Shown: in pieces, positions 50,127 to 57,306 of the stretch | How positions within the stretch are numbered: position 1 is the stretch's first letter | Layout: every line of letters begins with the position of its first letter | From: a virus | DNA: 64,000 bases | IMG/VR virus record: IMGVR_UViG_3300020370_000003 | Location: 17,399 to 81,398 of that record | Reading direction: 5' to 3' (one strand) | Notes under the pieces: model-generated | What the model was told of the DNA's origin: nothing | The model's input: only the letters and a program-made list of their open reading frames with translations | Databases searched by the model: none | Translations under genes and position numbers: made by a program

Positions 50127-50851
50127 TAACGAAACCTTTTAGAGAATGTCATTTCCTCAACAAAACCTTTAAGAGCACTAAGAACCAACTTTCTGAAAGA
50201 TACACTTGCTTCACCCTGTATTTCCTCAAACATGTACATATTCAAGCGAAATGCGTAATTTGCTTCTACTACTATAGCATTAACATCTCCTTGGTCAACT
50301 TTGATCATAGTATCAAGAACTCTTCTATAAGAATCTTTAAATCCTTTCTTATCTGTTATCTCAGGGAACTCGTAGAATGCCAATCCTTTATCCTTTAAAC
50401 CTAAAGCATTTTTAGCAATACCACCAAGAATAACACCACCAGACAGATCTCCCATGTATCTTGTGTAATGATGTGCTATTAATAGTTTTGGATTCTCATG
50501 TGCTACCTCTTTAATACGATTTATATACTGCTGAGTTGCTTCAGTAGGATATATCTTTTCTCTCCACATATTACCCCAAAAATACTCACAGTCTTCTGCT
50601 AATGCATCATGTCTTGCTAAACCATTTAATCTCATAGGTCCAACATAAGGGTCATCCTTAAGCCTTTCCATTTCAGACTCCATAGCATGATATACAAAGT
50701 AAAAATTGGCAATTAATTGACTATAGTTACTTTCATTGACAACTCCCTTAAGAAATTGCTTGACAAAGGTAGTATTCTCTGCCATAGTGTGAGCTTTCTT
50801 TGTTCCCATCTTTAATTGTAGGGAAAATGGACCCTCTTGTAGTGTTGTCAT
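50126..50851 (-). CDS. ho1: Heme oxygenase (biliverdin-forming)
   Basis: At 241 aa this is a full-length heme oxygenase, which opens heme to biliverdin IX-alpha, CO and iron using ferredoxin electrons. The proximal heme ligand is H21 in GTKKAHTMAENTTF. The distal helix carries the GDLSGG motif at 134-139 (YMGDLSGGVILGG), including the Asp needed for oxygen activation, so the enzyme should be active. Supporting segments are VYHAMESEME and AHHYTRYMGD. In cyanophages ho1 is thought to feed phycobilin synthesis in the infected cell. Here it lies between two 2OG-oxygenase-type genes with overlapping or 2-base junctions, so the three form one operon inside the late structural block. No pcyA or pebS gene is in the window. 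Confidence 0.93.
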   Translation of the reverse strand: MTTLQEGPFSLQLKMGTKKAHTMAENTTFVKQFLKGVVNESNYSQLIANFYFVYHAMESEMERLKDDPYVGPMRLNGLARHDALAEDCEYFWGNMWREKIYPTEATQQYINRIKEVAHENPKLLIAHHYTRYMGDLSGGVILGGIAKNALGLKDKGLAFYEFPEITDKKGFKDSYRRVLDTMIKVDQGDVNAIVVEANYAFRLNMYMFEEIQGEASVSFRKLVLSALKGFVEEMTFSKRFR

Positions 50852-50853
50852 AA

Positions 50854-52413
50854 TTATTCAAAAAATAAATTGCCTGAAAGAACGTATCTACCATCAATAG
50901 GTGATTCTGGTACTTTATGACTCATTCTGCCATCAAATAGAATCAATTTACCCTCTGCTGGTTCAATTACCGAATCATTGTCTTTAAACATAAGTGGTGG
51001 ACTACCTTCTGGGCATTTAATGTAGTATGCAAAGGAACGTGTGGAAGTTCTATGATTATGCCAATCAATTTTTGTACCTTTATCATATCTAACACCCCAG
51101 ATCTCTGCATTAACTGGATACAGTCCATTAACTGCACTATTGTAATTTTCAGGAAATAGGACTAAACGCATCCAATTCCACAACTTCTCCACTTCTGGAC
51201 ATCTAACGTGGGCATCCCAACCAGTCATATGAGCTTTACACGCTTGTGGTGTAAATTCAAATGGTGGTTGTTTATCAATCCACTCCTCCATTCCTTTATT
51301 ATCTCTTGCCCAAAATGGATATTCCCATTCATCTAGGACAAATTCATGATGTTTTGGCACTTCCTCTTTTCCTCCTCCTAATACAGTTTTTCCTCTACGA
51401 TTCTCATCAGGTGAAAAGTACTTCCTAAAATCTTGATAGTTAATCTGCATTTCATCAGTATGATTAAATCCCTTTGAACTATACTTCATTTGTGGTTGAA
51501 ATGATGAAATTATAGGTGTAACTTCCTTTGGTTCCCTACCTTTAATCTCAACCTCATGTGCATATGTTATACATTGGGATATATCTCTACCTGAAGGTAC
51601 TTTTCCATGTATATCTCGTTTAAATTGTCTCTGTTGTTCACCATTAAAATCAACAATACGATTTAGATCTGTCGTTCTATATTCTTCAAGTTCAGGCTCT
51701 CTATGACTGATACTTCCTAAAATGGGAGGAGTCTCATAAAAATCCGTTTTAGTATCAAGAAATATATTTCCAGATACGCTAATTCTATCTTCATCACACT
51801 CAAAAAACGGATTTACCGCATGTTTTAAACTAGAAGGGAAGAATAACATAGTTCCTTCTCTTCCTTTATCCATTTTATAAACATATCCCTGAAGTTTGCC
51901 TAACATATCCGTAAAGGCAAATTCAAAGTCAGATACTACATTACCATTTCTATTTTGTCCAATATGGAGATCATTCTGCACTTTTGAATCCGTAGGTATC
52001 TTCAACCAAATAACGAAACTGTAAACACCAGAATGATTGTGTAATGGATTGAATTCGTGTTGTTTTTGGTAATTTACCCACCAATTATTCAAATAATATG
52101 GATGTTTCCCCTCAACAGGTATATGACGACCTAGATTATCATAAGTATCGCCATACTTATCACATAATGGTGATAAAGTATTTTTCCAGAAGATATTATC
52201 AATATCTTCCAATCGATAACTGTTATGTATATGACCTACTAAGGTTTTGTTATGAATTTCTTTTTTCTGTTCAATACACTTCCAAATATGGTCAATTTGT
52301 TGAGGTTGTAACTCAATTTCTAACCATCCCCCTACATTGGGTATTACCGCAGTAACACCTTCCCAGTCTGTAGGTATTTTATGTGCAGTATCTTCATAAC
52401 TATGTTGTTCCAT
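50854..52413 (-). CDS. Two-domain 2OG-Fe(II) oxygenase-like protein (519 aa)
   Basis: The protein contains two cupin-type oxygenase-like domains. The N-terminal domain (~105-220) has H125-N-H127 in NPLHNHSGVYSFV, H198 in LFFPSSLKHAVNP and R210 in EDRISVSGN. The C-terminal domain (~435-519) has H452-N-H454 in KIDWHNHRTST, H499 in LILFDGRMSHKVP and R509 in DGRYVLSGN. Each therefore keeps two metal His, a distal His and the Arg expected for 2OG binding. The linker (~225-430) is charged and has no recognised fold. The family resembles TIGR02466 of cyanophages, but the tandem fusion is notable. It starts one base after the stop of the 49-aa gene and is followed two bases later by ho1. The substrate is unknown. 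Confidence 0.72.
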   Translation of the reverse strand: MEQHSYEDTAHKIPTDWEGVTAVIPNVGGWLEIELQPQQIDHIWKCIEQKKEIHNKTLVGHIHNSYRLEDIDNIFWKNTLSPLCDKYGDTYDNLGRHIPVEGKHPYYLNNWWVNYQKQHEFNPLHNHSGVYSFVIWLKIPTDSKVQNDLHIGQNRNGNVVSDFEFAFTDMLGKLQGYVYKMDKGREGTMLFFPSSLKHAVNPFFECDEDRISVSGNIFLDTKTDFYETPPILGSISHREPELEEYRTTDLNRIVDFNGEQQRQFKRDIHGKVPSGRDISQCITYAHEVEIKGREPKEVTPIISSFQPQMKYSSKGFNHTDEMQINYQDFRKYFSPDENRRGKTVLGGGKEEVPKHHEFVLDEWEYPFWARDNKGMEEWIDKQPPFEFTPQACKAHMTGWDAHVRCPEVEKLWNWMRLVLFPENYNSAVNGLYPVNAEIWGVRYDKGTKIDWHNHRTSTRSFAYYIKCPEGSPPLMFKDNDSVIEPAEGKLILFDGRMSHKVPESPIDGRYVLSGNLFFE

Positions 52414-52563
52414 TTAACGTCCTTGCCCTCTATATCTCTTGGACTTCCCATTACGAGAAGTTGCACTAATTATAGTGTTCTGAGATTTACCTTGACGAGT
52501 TTTCTTAGGTCTTGCTGGAACATAATTACCTGAATCGTTCCACGCACCTTTTGCTTTTGCCAT
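52414..52563 (-). CDS. Small basic protein (49 aa)
   Basis: A very basic 49-aa ORF starts MAKAKGAWNDSGNYVPARPK and ends SKRYRGQGR. I recognise it as similar to a short conserved basic protein found next to structural genes in many T4-like cyanophages, function unknown. The ATG (52563) is two bases after the PAAR gene stop, and its TAA lies directly against the ATG of the 519-aa gene. Net positive charge suggests nucleic-acid or membrane association, but this is inference. Confidence 0.75.
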   Translation of the reverse strand: MAKAKGAWNDSGNYVPARPKKTRQGKSQNTIISATSRNGKSKRYRGQGR

Positions 52564-52565
52564 AA

Positions 52566-53111
52566 TTAAATTCCAATGTATACATTTGCACTACTGCCTG
52601 CAATTACTGATTTACAGGGATATTCAGTAGTTCCGTTACCTAATGGGTCACCTATTCTTGCTACGTATTTACCGTTAATTCTAACGGATTTTGACGAAGC
52701 AAATGCCTTACGTTTATGCCCTGTAGAGGGTTCACGACCAGCTGCAGTACCTACTACGCAATGATGTGCTGGAGTTTGCTCTGTATTAGTGCAATCTTCA
52801 TTTGCAGACTTAGTAGTATGTATTGTAGGTGTAGAATGAGGAATTAACTCATCTCCATCTAGTATTGGTATTTTACCATTAATTACCACATTTGTCACCT
52901 GCGTACTTGAATCTGGTAATTGTCTCTCTGGTGGCCACCAAGTAGTAGGATCCATCTCCTCAACAGTCTTTGGGACTATATTAGCATCCAAAGGTGAATG
53001 CGGACAATTAGAAAGAGTACCACCTCCAAACCCAGGATGATGTATTGAAGGTAAAGAAGTACCGTGTCCAGTACAACTTCCGTTATATGTTGCAATAGAT
53101 TGTGTACTCAT
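52566..53111 (-). CDS. PAAR-type baseplate spike tip protein (gp5.4 position)
   Basis: This 181-aa protein has the features of a PAAR/DUF4150-like spike tip, which caps the central membrane-puncturing spike of contractile tails. The N-terminal part has His/Cys/Pro loops (CTGHGTSLPSIHHPGFGGG; LSNCPHSPLD). The C-terminal part has the PAAR-like beta pattern KSVRINGKYVARIGDPLGNG with PCKSVIAGSSANVYIG. Several His and Cys residues could form the metal site at the tip. In T4 the PAAR protein gp5.4 lies just upstream of gene 6, so the position agrees. Its ATG overlaps the stop of the Cys-rich 785-aa gene by four bases (ATGA type). Confidence in the function is good; the precise metal ligands cannot be fixed by eye. 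Confidence 0.8.
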   Translation of the reverse strand: MSTQSIATYNGSCTGHGTSLPSIHHPGFGGGTLSNCPHSPLDANIVPKTVEEMDPTTWWPPERQLPDSSTQVTNVVINGKIPILDGDELIPHSTPTIHTTKSANEDCTNTEQTPAHHCVVGTAAGREPSTGHKRKAFASSKSVRINGKYVARIGDPLGNGTTEYPCKSVIAGSSANVYIGI

Positions 53112-55465
53112 GGTAGATATTCTCCTGTATTAAATGGATTTCCATACTCCGCAATTGCATCACTCCATACATTAGCGGATTTAGTTAATGAATTGTACAT
53201 AGGTAGTGTTCCTACAGCATTCCATGTTTTACATCCAGATCCAAGAAGCGGTGACATAGTATATGTTGTAACAGTATTTCCGCTACTACTATTGACATTA
53301 CCTGTATTAGGAGGACTACATCCTATATGTCCACACCCACTATTAACAGGTGTACATGTTAATGTGACATTAATGTCTACTTTCTTGGTTGCATCAGCTC
53401 TATATTGACGCATATGGTATTTAGTATAGGTAGAAGCATGCGGTAAACCGCTAAAACGACCTTGTACAGTAGTAACCATGCGTTCACGGTTAACAGCATA
53501 CGCAGGAACTGCCACTTGTGTTATATCTTCTATGTCTTGTAACCGCATTTCTTTGTTACGATCCTTTTCATGTACCAATACATCACCAAACCAAGCTGGA
53601 TATACGTCACCTACATGCAATAATGAGTAATTAACTGCGAATCTTGCGTCAAATTCTTCCATAGTTGCACTCTTATAGTGATATTGAGGCACTTTTTGCA
53701 CTCTATTTAAGTCTGGATCTTGTTTTAAGTCGATTCTTGGTGCAAAATCAACATCAGTCTGCTGTCTAGGATGTCTTAACCAACAATCTGCTACTTTACT
53801 CAACATTTCTGCGTCCATTCCACCAGGTATTGAGTTAAGAATGTCCTGAAAATCACTAACATCCGTATCTCTATACGCTGCATTCTCAATAATAGTAGTT
53901 TCTTCCTTAAAAACGTTCTGTACATAAATTTTTGGTAATTGTCCACCAACATGAGAATATCCTGAACCGCCACGACTTACTTTAACTCCTGTAAGTACCC
54001 CATTAGTCCATGCTGCTTTGACTTCTGCTTGTGTTCCATTAGCAGCCTGCGGTGGAGTTACTATAAGTTCTGGTATTCTTCCATATTCATTCCATCCAGA
54101 TCCACCATCTACAAGTTGCACACCAGTTAAAATACCATTAGTAATAGTTACATCAACAATTGGGTTTCTAAGTACATTATATGTGTCTGGAGCGTTCTGA
54201 TCTACGTCTGCAGGGACATATTGGACGGATTTATCCAAAAATTCGTAAAATCCGACTAAAATTGCCCGATCTGGGACTCTAAAACCCGCTTTTACCGTAA
54301 TAACATGGTTTCTATTGCTAGTATACTGCGTTTCTTTAGCAAAATCGCTCCCATTTCCATCAATATAAGCAATATGGTAAGGAAAATTGTCTAAATCGGT
54401 GTGAAATACTCTCTTAACTGTATGTCCGTTAATAGTGTCTCCAGCACGTAAAACATCGAACCCTTCTTGCCCTTCCGTAGCTTGGTACGCTTGTACTGTC
54501 TTTACTCTTAAATTTAAATTTAGTACGGAGGTACTATTATTAGGATGCGTATGTGTATACTCTAAAGTAAACGTTTGACCAGCACTATAGTTTACTCCTG
54601 GTGATAAGATCTCTGAAATAGTCCACGAAGTACCTGAAAATGTTGTTGTTGCCCCACTATCGTCATATACTGCCTTAATTCTTGCCTTTACACTGAAATT
54701 TGTGGACGCTCCCGAATTTAGGGTAAAGATTTTAAAGTCATCAAAGAACTCATCCCCTGCCATATAAGGATTATCACCAGAAATGTACTCTGTACCGACT
54801 ACAGTGTTCTCGTTCCATACGTCAGTCCATGTGGTTCCGTCGTCAGAGACCTCAAAATCAGAAACTCCATTAGGTAACGTGGTTGAAAGCGAGTTATAAC
54901 TGAATACAACCTTCTTACTAAGACTTCCTATTGAAAATAGAGTCGGATGAGGGCAGTCGGGGTCGGCACACCCACATTCAGCAGCACCAGGTACATCGTA
55001 TCTTATTGTGGTTGTCGCAGGGGTACATGTAAACGCCCCACAAGGGTAACAAGTGTCTGTAGATGAACTTGCACCTGTCTGAGTATTTGTAACGGTCTCA
55101 GTCTCTATATGATAGCAAGGAGTACCTACTACACCTGCATCGTTTGAAGTGTCATACAGATAGGAGAACCATGTATCTGAGAAACCGTGGTCATATGATA
55201 GACCATCTGGATAATAATCGAAATATAATGTCTCACCACATGCTGACTTAGTATACTTACCACAATTCGCTACACTACTACCACTTAATGCGATAGATGG
55301 GTACATTATCGTACTACCATCCCTTCCAGGGATATTATACGCTCCTCCCCTTATCGCATTACTTGGATATTCCTTAAATTCTACTAATGTAACTCCTTCT
55401 CCTGTTCCAGGCTCAAACCTTTCACAGGAAGTAGAACTACAATCATTCTGTGGGCTGCACCCCAT
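53108..55465 (-). CDS. Cysteine-rich virion structural protein (785 aa)
   Basis: The protein begins MGCSPQNDCSSTSCERFEPG. Cys-rich clusters continue over the first ~200 residues (CGKYTKSACGE, CYPCGAFTC, CGCADPDCPH) and return at the C-terminus (CTPVNSGCGHIGCSPPNTGN, SGCKTW). The GCSPxN sequence occurs at both ends. The middle contains two Gly-rich repeats of the giant-protein type (VDGGSGWNEYGRIPELIVTP; VSRGGSGYSHVGGQLPKIYV). The last third (VGDVYPAWFGDVLVHEKDRN; RFSGLPHASTYTKYHMRQY) is globular. It lies just before the PAAR gene where T4 has the gp5 hub/spike, but I see no lysozyme domain. A baseplate hub or spike-associated structural role is inferred from context. Its start overlaps the 232-aa gene by 23 bases. 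Confidence 0.65.
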   Translation of the reverse strand: MGCSPQNDCSSTSCERFEPGTGEGVTLVEFKEYPSNAIRGGAYNIPGRDGSTIMYPSIALSGSSVANCGKYTKSACGETLYFDYYPDGLSYDHGFSDTWFSYLYDTSNDAGVVGTPCYHIETETVTNTQTGASSSTDTCYPCGAFTCTPATTTIRYDVPGAAECGCADPDCPHPTLFSIGSLSKKVVFSYNSLSTTLPNGVSDFEVSDDGTTWTDVWNENTVVGTEYISGDNPYMAGDEFFDDFKIFTLNSGASTNFSVKARIKAVYDDSGATTTFSGTSWTISEILSPGVNYSAGQTFTLEYTHTHPNNSTSVLNLNLRVKTVQAYQATEGQEGFDVLRAGDTINGHTVKRVFHTDLDNFPYHIAYIDGNGSDFAKETQYTSNRNHVITVKAGFRVPDRAILVGFYEFLDKSVQYVPADVDQNAPDTYNVLRNPIVDVTITNGILTGVQLVDGGSGWNEYGRIPELIVTPPQAANGTQAEVKAAWTNGVLTGVKVSRGGSGYSHVGGQLPKIYVQNVFKEETTIIENAAYRDTDVSDFQDILNSIPGGMDAEMLSKVADCWLRHPRQQTDVDFAPRIDLKQDPDLNRVQKVPQYHYKSATMEEFDARFAVNYSLLHVGDVYPAWFGDVLVHEKDRNKEMRLQDIEDITQVAVPAYAVNRERMVTTVQGRFSGLPHASTYTKYHMRQYRADATKKVDINVTLTCTPVNSGCGHIGCSPPNTGNVNSSSGNTVTTYTMSPLLGSGCKTWNAVGTLPMYNSLTKSANVWSDAIAEYGNPFNTGEYLP

Positions 55466-56141
55466 TGGTCTTACCTTCTAGTTTATCAACTCTCTTGTTA
55501 AGTGCTCCTATAAGGAAACTTAAACCTTGAGCTTGTTGTTCCATACTAATCACCCTTGAATGTATTACACCATCAAGTCTTGTCTCAAATGACTCCATTT
55601 TAGTATGAAGAGCATCAAAGTTCTCTTGTAAAGTCATAAACTTAGATCTGCCTTCAGGACTAATCATAAACTGTTCTAGTATCCTTTCAGGTCTTTCCAT
55701 TTCACCAAGATACTTCTCCATACCCTCTAGACGTTTATGAAGTACCTCAATACACTGATTAAGTGCAACGTGTGCTTCTTGGTTATCCTCAAAACAGTAC
55801 TTAATCCATTCCCAATCTATTTCATCACCATCTGCAGAATTAGGAATAGGTACGTCTACTCTAGCATCTCCTTTCATAAGGTCATCTAAAAAATCATCAA
55901 TTTTATCTCTCTTATCTAACTCCATAGCAGTACCTATACCACCCTTCTGTATCTTATCAATATCTGGAGGTAGGTCTTCATCTGTTAGTTGTCTTTCATA
56001 AGGAACTGCCATCTCCTTCTTTGCCAATTCCATTGCTGCTAGATATTCCTCATTATCTTGTTTATCAAGTTCTGTAGGATTATCAGCATCAAATGGTGAA
56101 GGGGCATCAGTAGCTACTTTAGGTAGTTGTTCTTCAGTCAT
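55443..56141 (-). CDS. Acidic coiled-coil protein (232 aa)
   Basis: The first ~110 residues are acidic and probably disordered (DAPSPFDADNPTELDKQDNE; GDARVDVPIPNSADGDEIDW). The second half is helical with strong heptad character (HVALNQCIEVLHKRLEGMEK; FDALHTKMESFETRLDGVIH; LIGALNKRVDKLEGK). The start codon overlaps the stop of the 52-aa upstream gene by eight bases and the end overlaps the Cys-rich gene by 23 bases, so it belongs to the spike operon. I do not recognise the family. A structural adaptor or assembly chaperone for the spike is a plausible inference. Confidence 0.65.
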   Translation of the reverse strand: MTEEQLPKVATDAPSPFDADNPTELDKQDNEEYLAAMELAKKEMAVPYERQLTDEDLPPDIDKIQKGGIGTAMELDKRDKIDDFLDDLMKGDARVDVPIPNSADGDEIDWEWIKYCFEDNQEAHVALNQCIEVLHKRLEGMEKYLGEMERPERILEQFMISPEGRSKFMTLQENFDALHTKMESFETRLDGVIHSRVISMEQQAQGLSFLIGALNKRVDKLEGKTNGVQPTE

Positions 56142-56292
56142 CTTTCAATAATTTAAGAGTGTTTTCATCTATACTATAATTTAGCACTTCACCAACCTCC
56201 CAATTTAGTTCGGAGTATACCTCCTCTGGAACGTAGATGATAGGATCTCCATACTCATCCTCTTCTATATTTAATGTAAATCGTTTGGACAT
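56134..56292 (-). CDS. Small AbrB-like-fold protein candidate (52 aa)
   Basis: The sequence starts MSKRFTLNIEEDEYGDPIIY and continues VPEEVYSELNWEVGEVLNYS. The pattern of a short beta strand, an acidic loop, a (I/V)xxPEE helix and WxxGDxL-type strand resembles a single SpoVT-AbrB-type swapped-hairpin subunit, as seen in small phage and antitoxin proteins. Such proteins bind DNA as dimers. The stop overlaps the next gene start by eight bases and the start lies three bases from the previous gene. The fold assignment is tentative; the gene itself is well supported by spacing and codon pattern. Confidence 0.6.
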   Translation of the reverse strand: MSKRFTLNIEEDEYGDPIIYVPEEVYSELNWEVGEVLNYSIDENTLKLLKDD

Positions 56293-56295
56293 ATT

Positions 56296-56511
56296 TCATA
56301 GGCGATTAAATTGGTTATTTGGATCAGGTGTACTAGTCTTCCATCTTTCCCATAAGGTATATAGTTCCTTCAAATCTTTAGTTATACCATGTTCTATAGC
56401 ATGGTCTGCACATTCGTACATACGTTGTTCTAAATGACCTTCCTTTCGTATGAGTTGCTCTAAGCACCACGTACGGTCATCTTGAAAATCTTGAAAAAAC
56501 TCTGGGGGCAT
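56296..56511 (-). CDS. Small hypothetical protein (71 aa)
   Basis: This 71-aa, largely helical protein starts MPPEFFQDFQDDRTWCLEQL and contains MYECADHAIEHGITKDLKEL. Similar short proteins beginning MPPEFFxDF occur near baseplate genes of T4-like cyanophages as far as I recall, function unknown. It is the first gene of the 52-56 kb operon. No ATAAATA core is seen upstream; the preceding sequence is an A/T-rich tract (56516-56560), which could contain a degenerate promoter. Confidence 0.65.
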   Translation of the reverse strand: MPPEFFQDFQDDRTWCLEQLIRKEGHLEQRMYECADHAIEHGITKDLKELYTLWERWKTSTPDPNNQFNRL

Positions 56512-56703
56512 TTTTTATACTGGGAAATTTTTTTAAATATTTTTATATATCACTTGCTTCTGGGAACCTTTGTAGGTTAGGGTAGTTTGCTTTTTAATAT
56601 AAGGGCCGCATCAAAGACCGAGAACCCCCATCACCACTGTGTTTTGGGCGGAGTTCTTTACATTTAATAACCTAATTTAACTGTCTGAGTGTTACATAAG
56701 CAT
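56512..56703. other. Gene-free gap between early and late blocks
   Basis: This 190-bp gap separates the late block from the early region. The part near 56516-56560 is an A/T run. The part near 56600-56660 is unusually G/C-rich for this genome. On the minus strand it contains complementary arms GAACTCC and GGGGGTTC (with one G-T wobble) around a loop of about 20 bases, followed by GGTC...GGCCC. I see no tRNA cloverleaf and no ORF with a start. A small structured RNA or attenuator is possible. Confidence 0.35.
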
Positions 56704-56731
56704 TAAAAAGGGAGTGCTGTTTAACACTCCC
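56704..56731 (-). terminator. Rho-independent terminator after the DUF8033-like gene
   Basis: On the minus strand GGGAGTG and CACTCCC form a perfect 7-bp stem with a short AT-rich loop, followed by TTTTT. It begins nine bases after the stop codon of the 76-aa gene and should end the early transcript before the late block. Confidence 0.85.
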
Positions 56732-56740
56732 ATTCTAACA

Positions 56741-56971
56741 TTATGCTGCTAAATTGTCAAGAACTGACTGGTCAATCTCTGTCACGTTTGTAACATTTTT
56801 CAACCACTTATTTATGTGGCGAGATGTAGTAACTGACCAAAACTTAGAGGTTCTAACATAACCCTCAGAGGGTAAATACGCTGCAACTGGTGTTCTATAA
56901 CTGAAGAAGATTTGTGTTCCGTCGTTGATAGTAACTTCGTTCTGATTTGCTGCGATTGGTGTTAGTTTCAT
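56741..56971 (-). CDS. DUF8033-like small protein (76 aa)
   Basis: The sequence begins MKLTPIAANQNEVTINDGTQ and has the pattern IFFSYRTPVAAYLP, YVRTSKFWSVTTSRHINKWL. I associate this with the DUF8033 family, a small all-beta/helix protein of unknown function conserved in T4-like cyanophages and other phages. An AAGGA Shine-Dalgarno sequence lies about ten bases upstream of the ATG. It is transcribed alone: a TATAAT promoter (57003-57008) with the repeated dyad element lies just upstream and a strong terminator follows. Confidence 0.75.
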   Translation of the reverse strand: MKLTPIAANQNEVTINDGTQIFFSYRTPVAAYLPSEGYVRTSKFWSVTTSRHINKWLKNVTNVTEIDQSVLDNLAA

Positions 56972-57002
56972 TTAGGATTAATCCTTTGTTTGTTACTCTC
57001 TT

Positions 57003-57060
57003 ATTATAACCCCTCAGAGGTAACTAACAACAACCTCTGTGCCACTTTGTCTACTGTCAC
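57003..57060 (-). promoter_or_regulatory. Early promoter with dyad element, copy A
   Basis: The -10 TATAAT is at 57003-57008 and a TTGTTA -35 at 57025-57030 (16-bp spacer). The dyad element at 57039-57060 reads GTGACAG-N8-GTGGCAC on the minus strand. The gap from -10 to dyad is 30 bp. It precedes the DUF8033-like gene. The same arrangement recurs five more times in the early region. Confidence 0.7.
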
Positions 57061-57121
57061 ACCTTATGTGTTACTTAAGGGGGCAAGATCTTACATGGGT
57101 TTGTGTTACCTCTCAAGGTAA

Positions 57122-57150
57122 ATTGTAGCATAATTTGTGATACTTTGCAA
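57122..57150 (-). promoter_or_regulatory. Sigma70-like promoter with extended -10
   Basis: On the minus strand TTGCAA (57145-57150), a 17-bp spacer ending TGC, and TACAAT (57122-57127) form a good vegetative promoter with an extended -10 (TGnTACAAT). It would transcribe across promoter A into the DUF8033-like gene, giving a leader of about 140 bases. No dyad element is found at the usual distance. Confidence 0.5.
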
Positions 57151-57184
57151 GAAATGTGTGATTTCTACGATATACTTGACAGTC

Positions 57185-57303
57185 GGTAATTAACGTGCTA
57201 AGACTACATTTTCTCCACAGGTTTTCCACAGGTAATTAACACTCAACCTAGTTTATTTAACCATTTAATTGTTTTCCACAAAAACACGATTAACTGTGGA
57301 AAA
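57185..57303. other. DnaA-box cluster, candidate origin or DnaA-binding locus
   Basis: Three exact copies of TTTTCCACA lie at 57222-57230 (+), 57272-57280 (+) and 57295-57303 (-). A fourth, TTCTCCACA, lies at 57211-57219 (8 of 9). TTTTCCACA is the DnaA-box consensus reported for cyanobacteria and differs by one base from the E. coli box TTATCCACA. A 10-bp direct repeat GGTAATTAAC occurs at 57185-57194 and 57231-57240. The surrounding sequence is A/T-rich and gene-free. Together these suggest a replication origin or a site that recruits host DnaA. Function is inferred. Confidence 0.5.
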
Positions 57304-57306
57304 GTA

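Noticed and set aside
53108-55465. Assignment of the 785-aa protein as gp5 lysozyme hub
   Set aside because: It occupies the expected position but no T4-lysozyme-like catalytic segment or OB-fold signature is visible.
56590-56665. tRNA gene in the G/C-rich gap
   Set aside because: No cloverleaf can be drawn: there is no acceptor stem and no canonical T-loop GTTCRA with a matching arm.
57181-57210. Plus-strand TTGACA at 57176 with a possible -10
   Set aside because: The -10 candidate (TAAGAC) is poor and no plus-strand gene follows.
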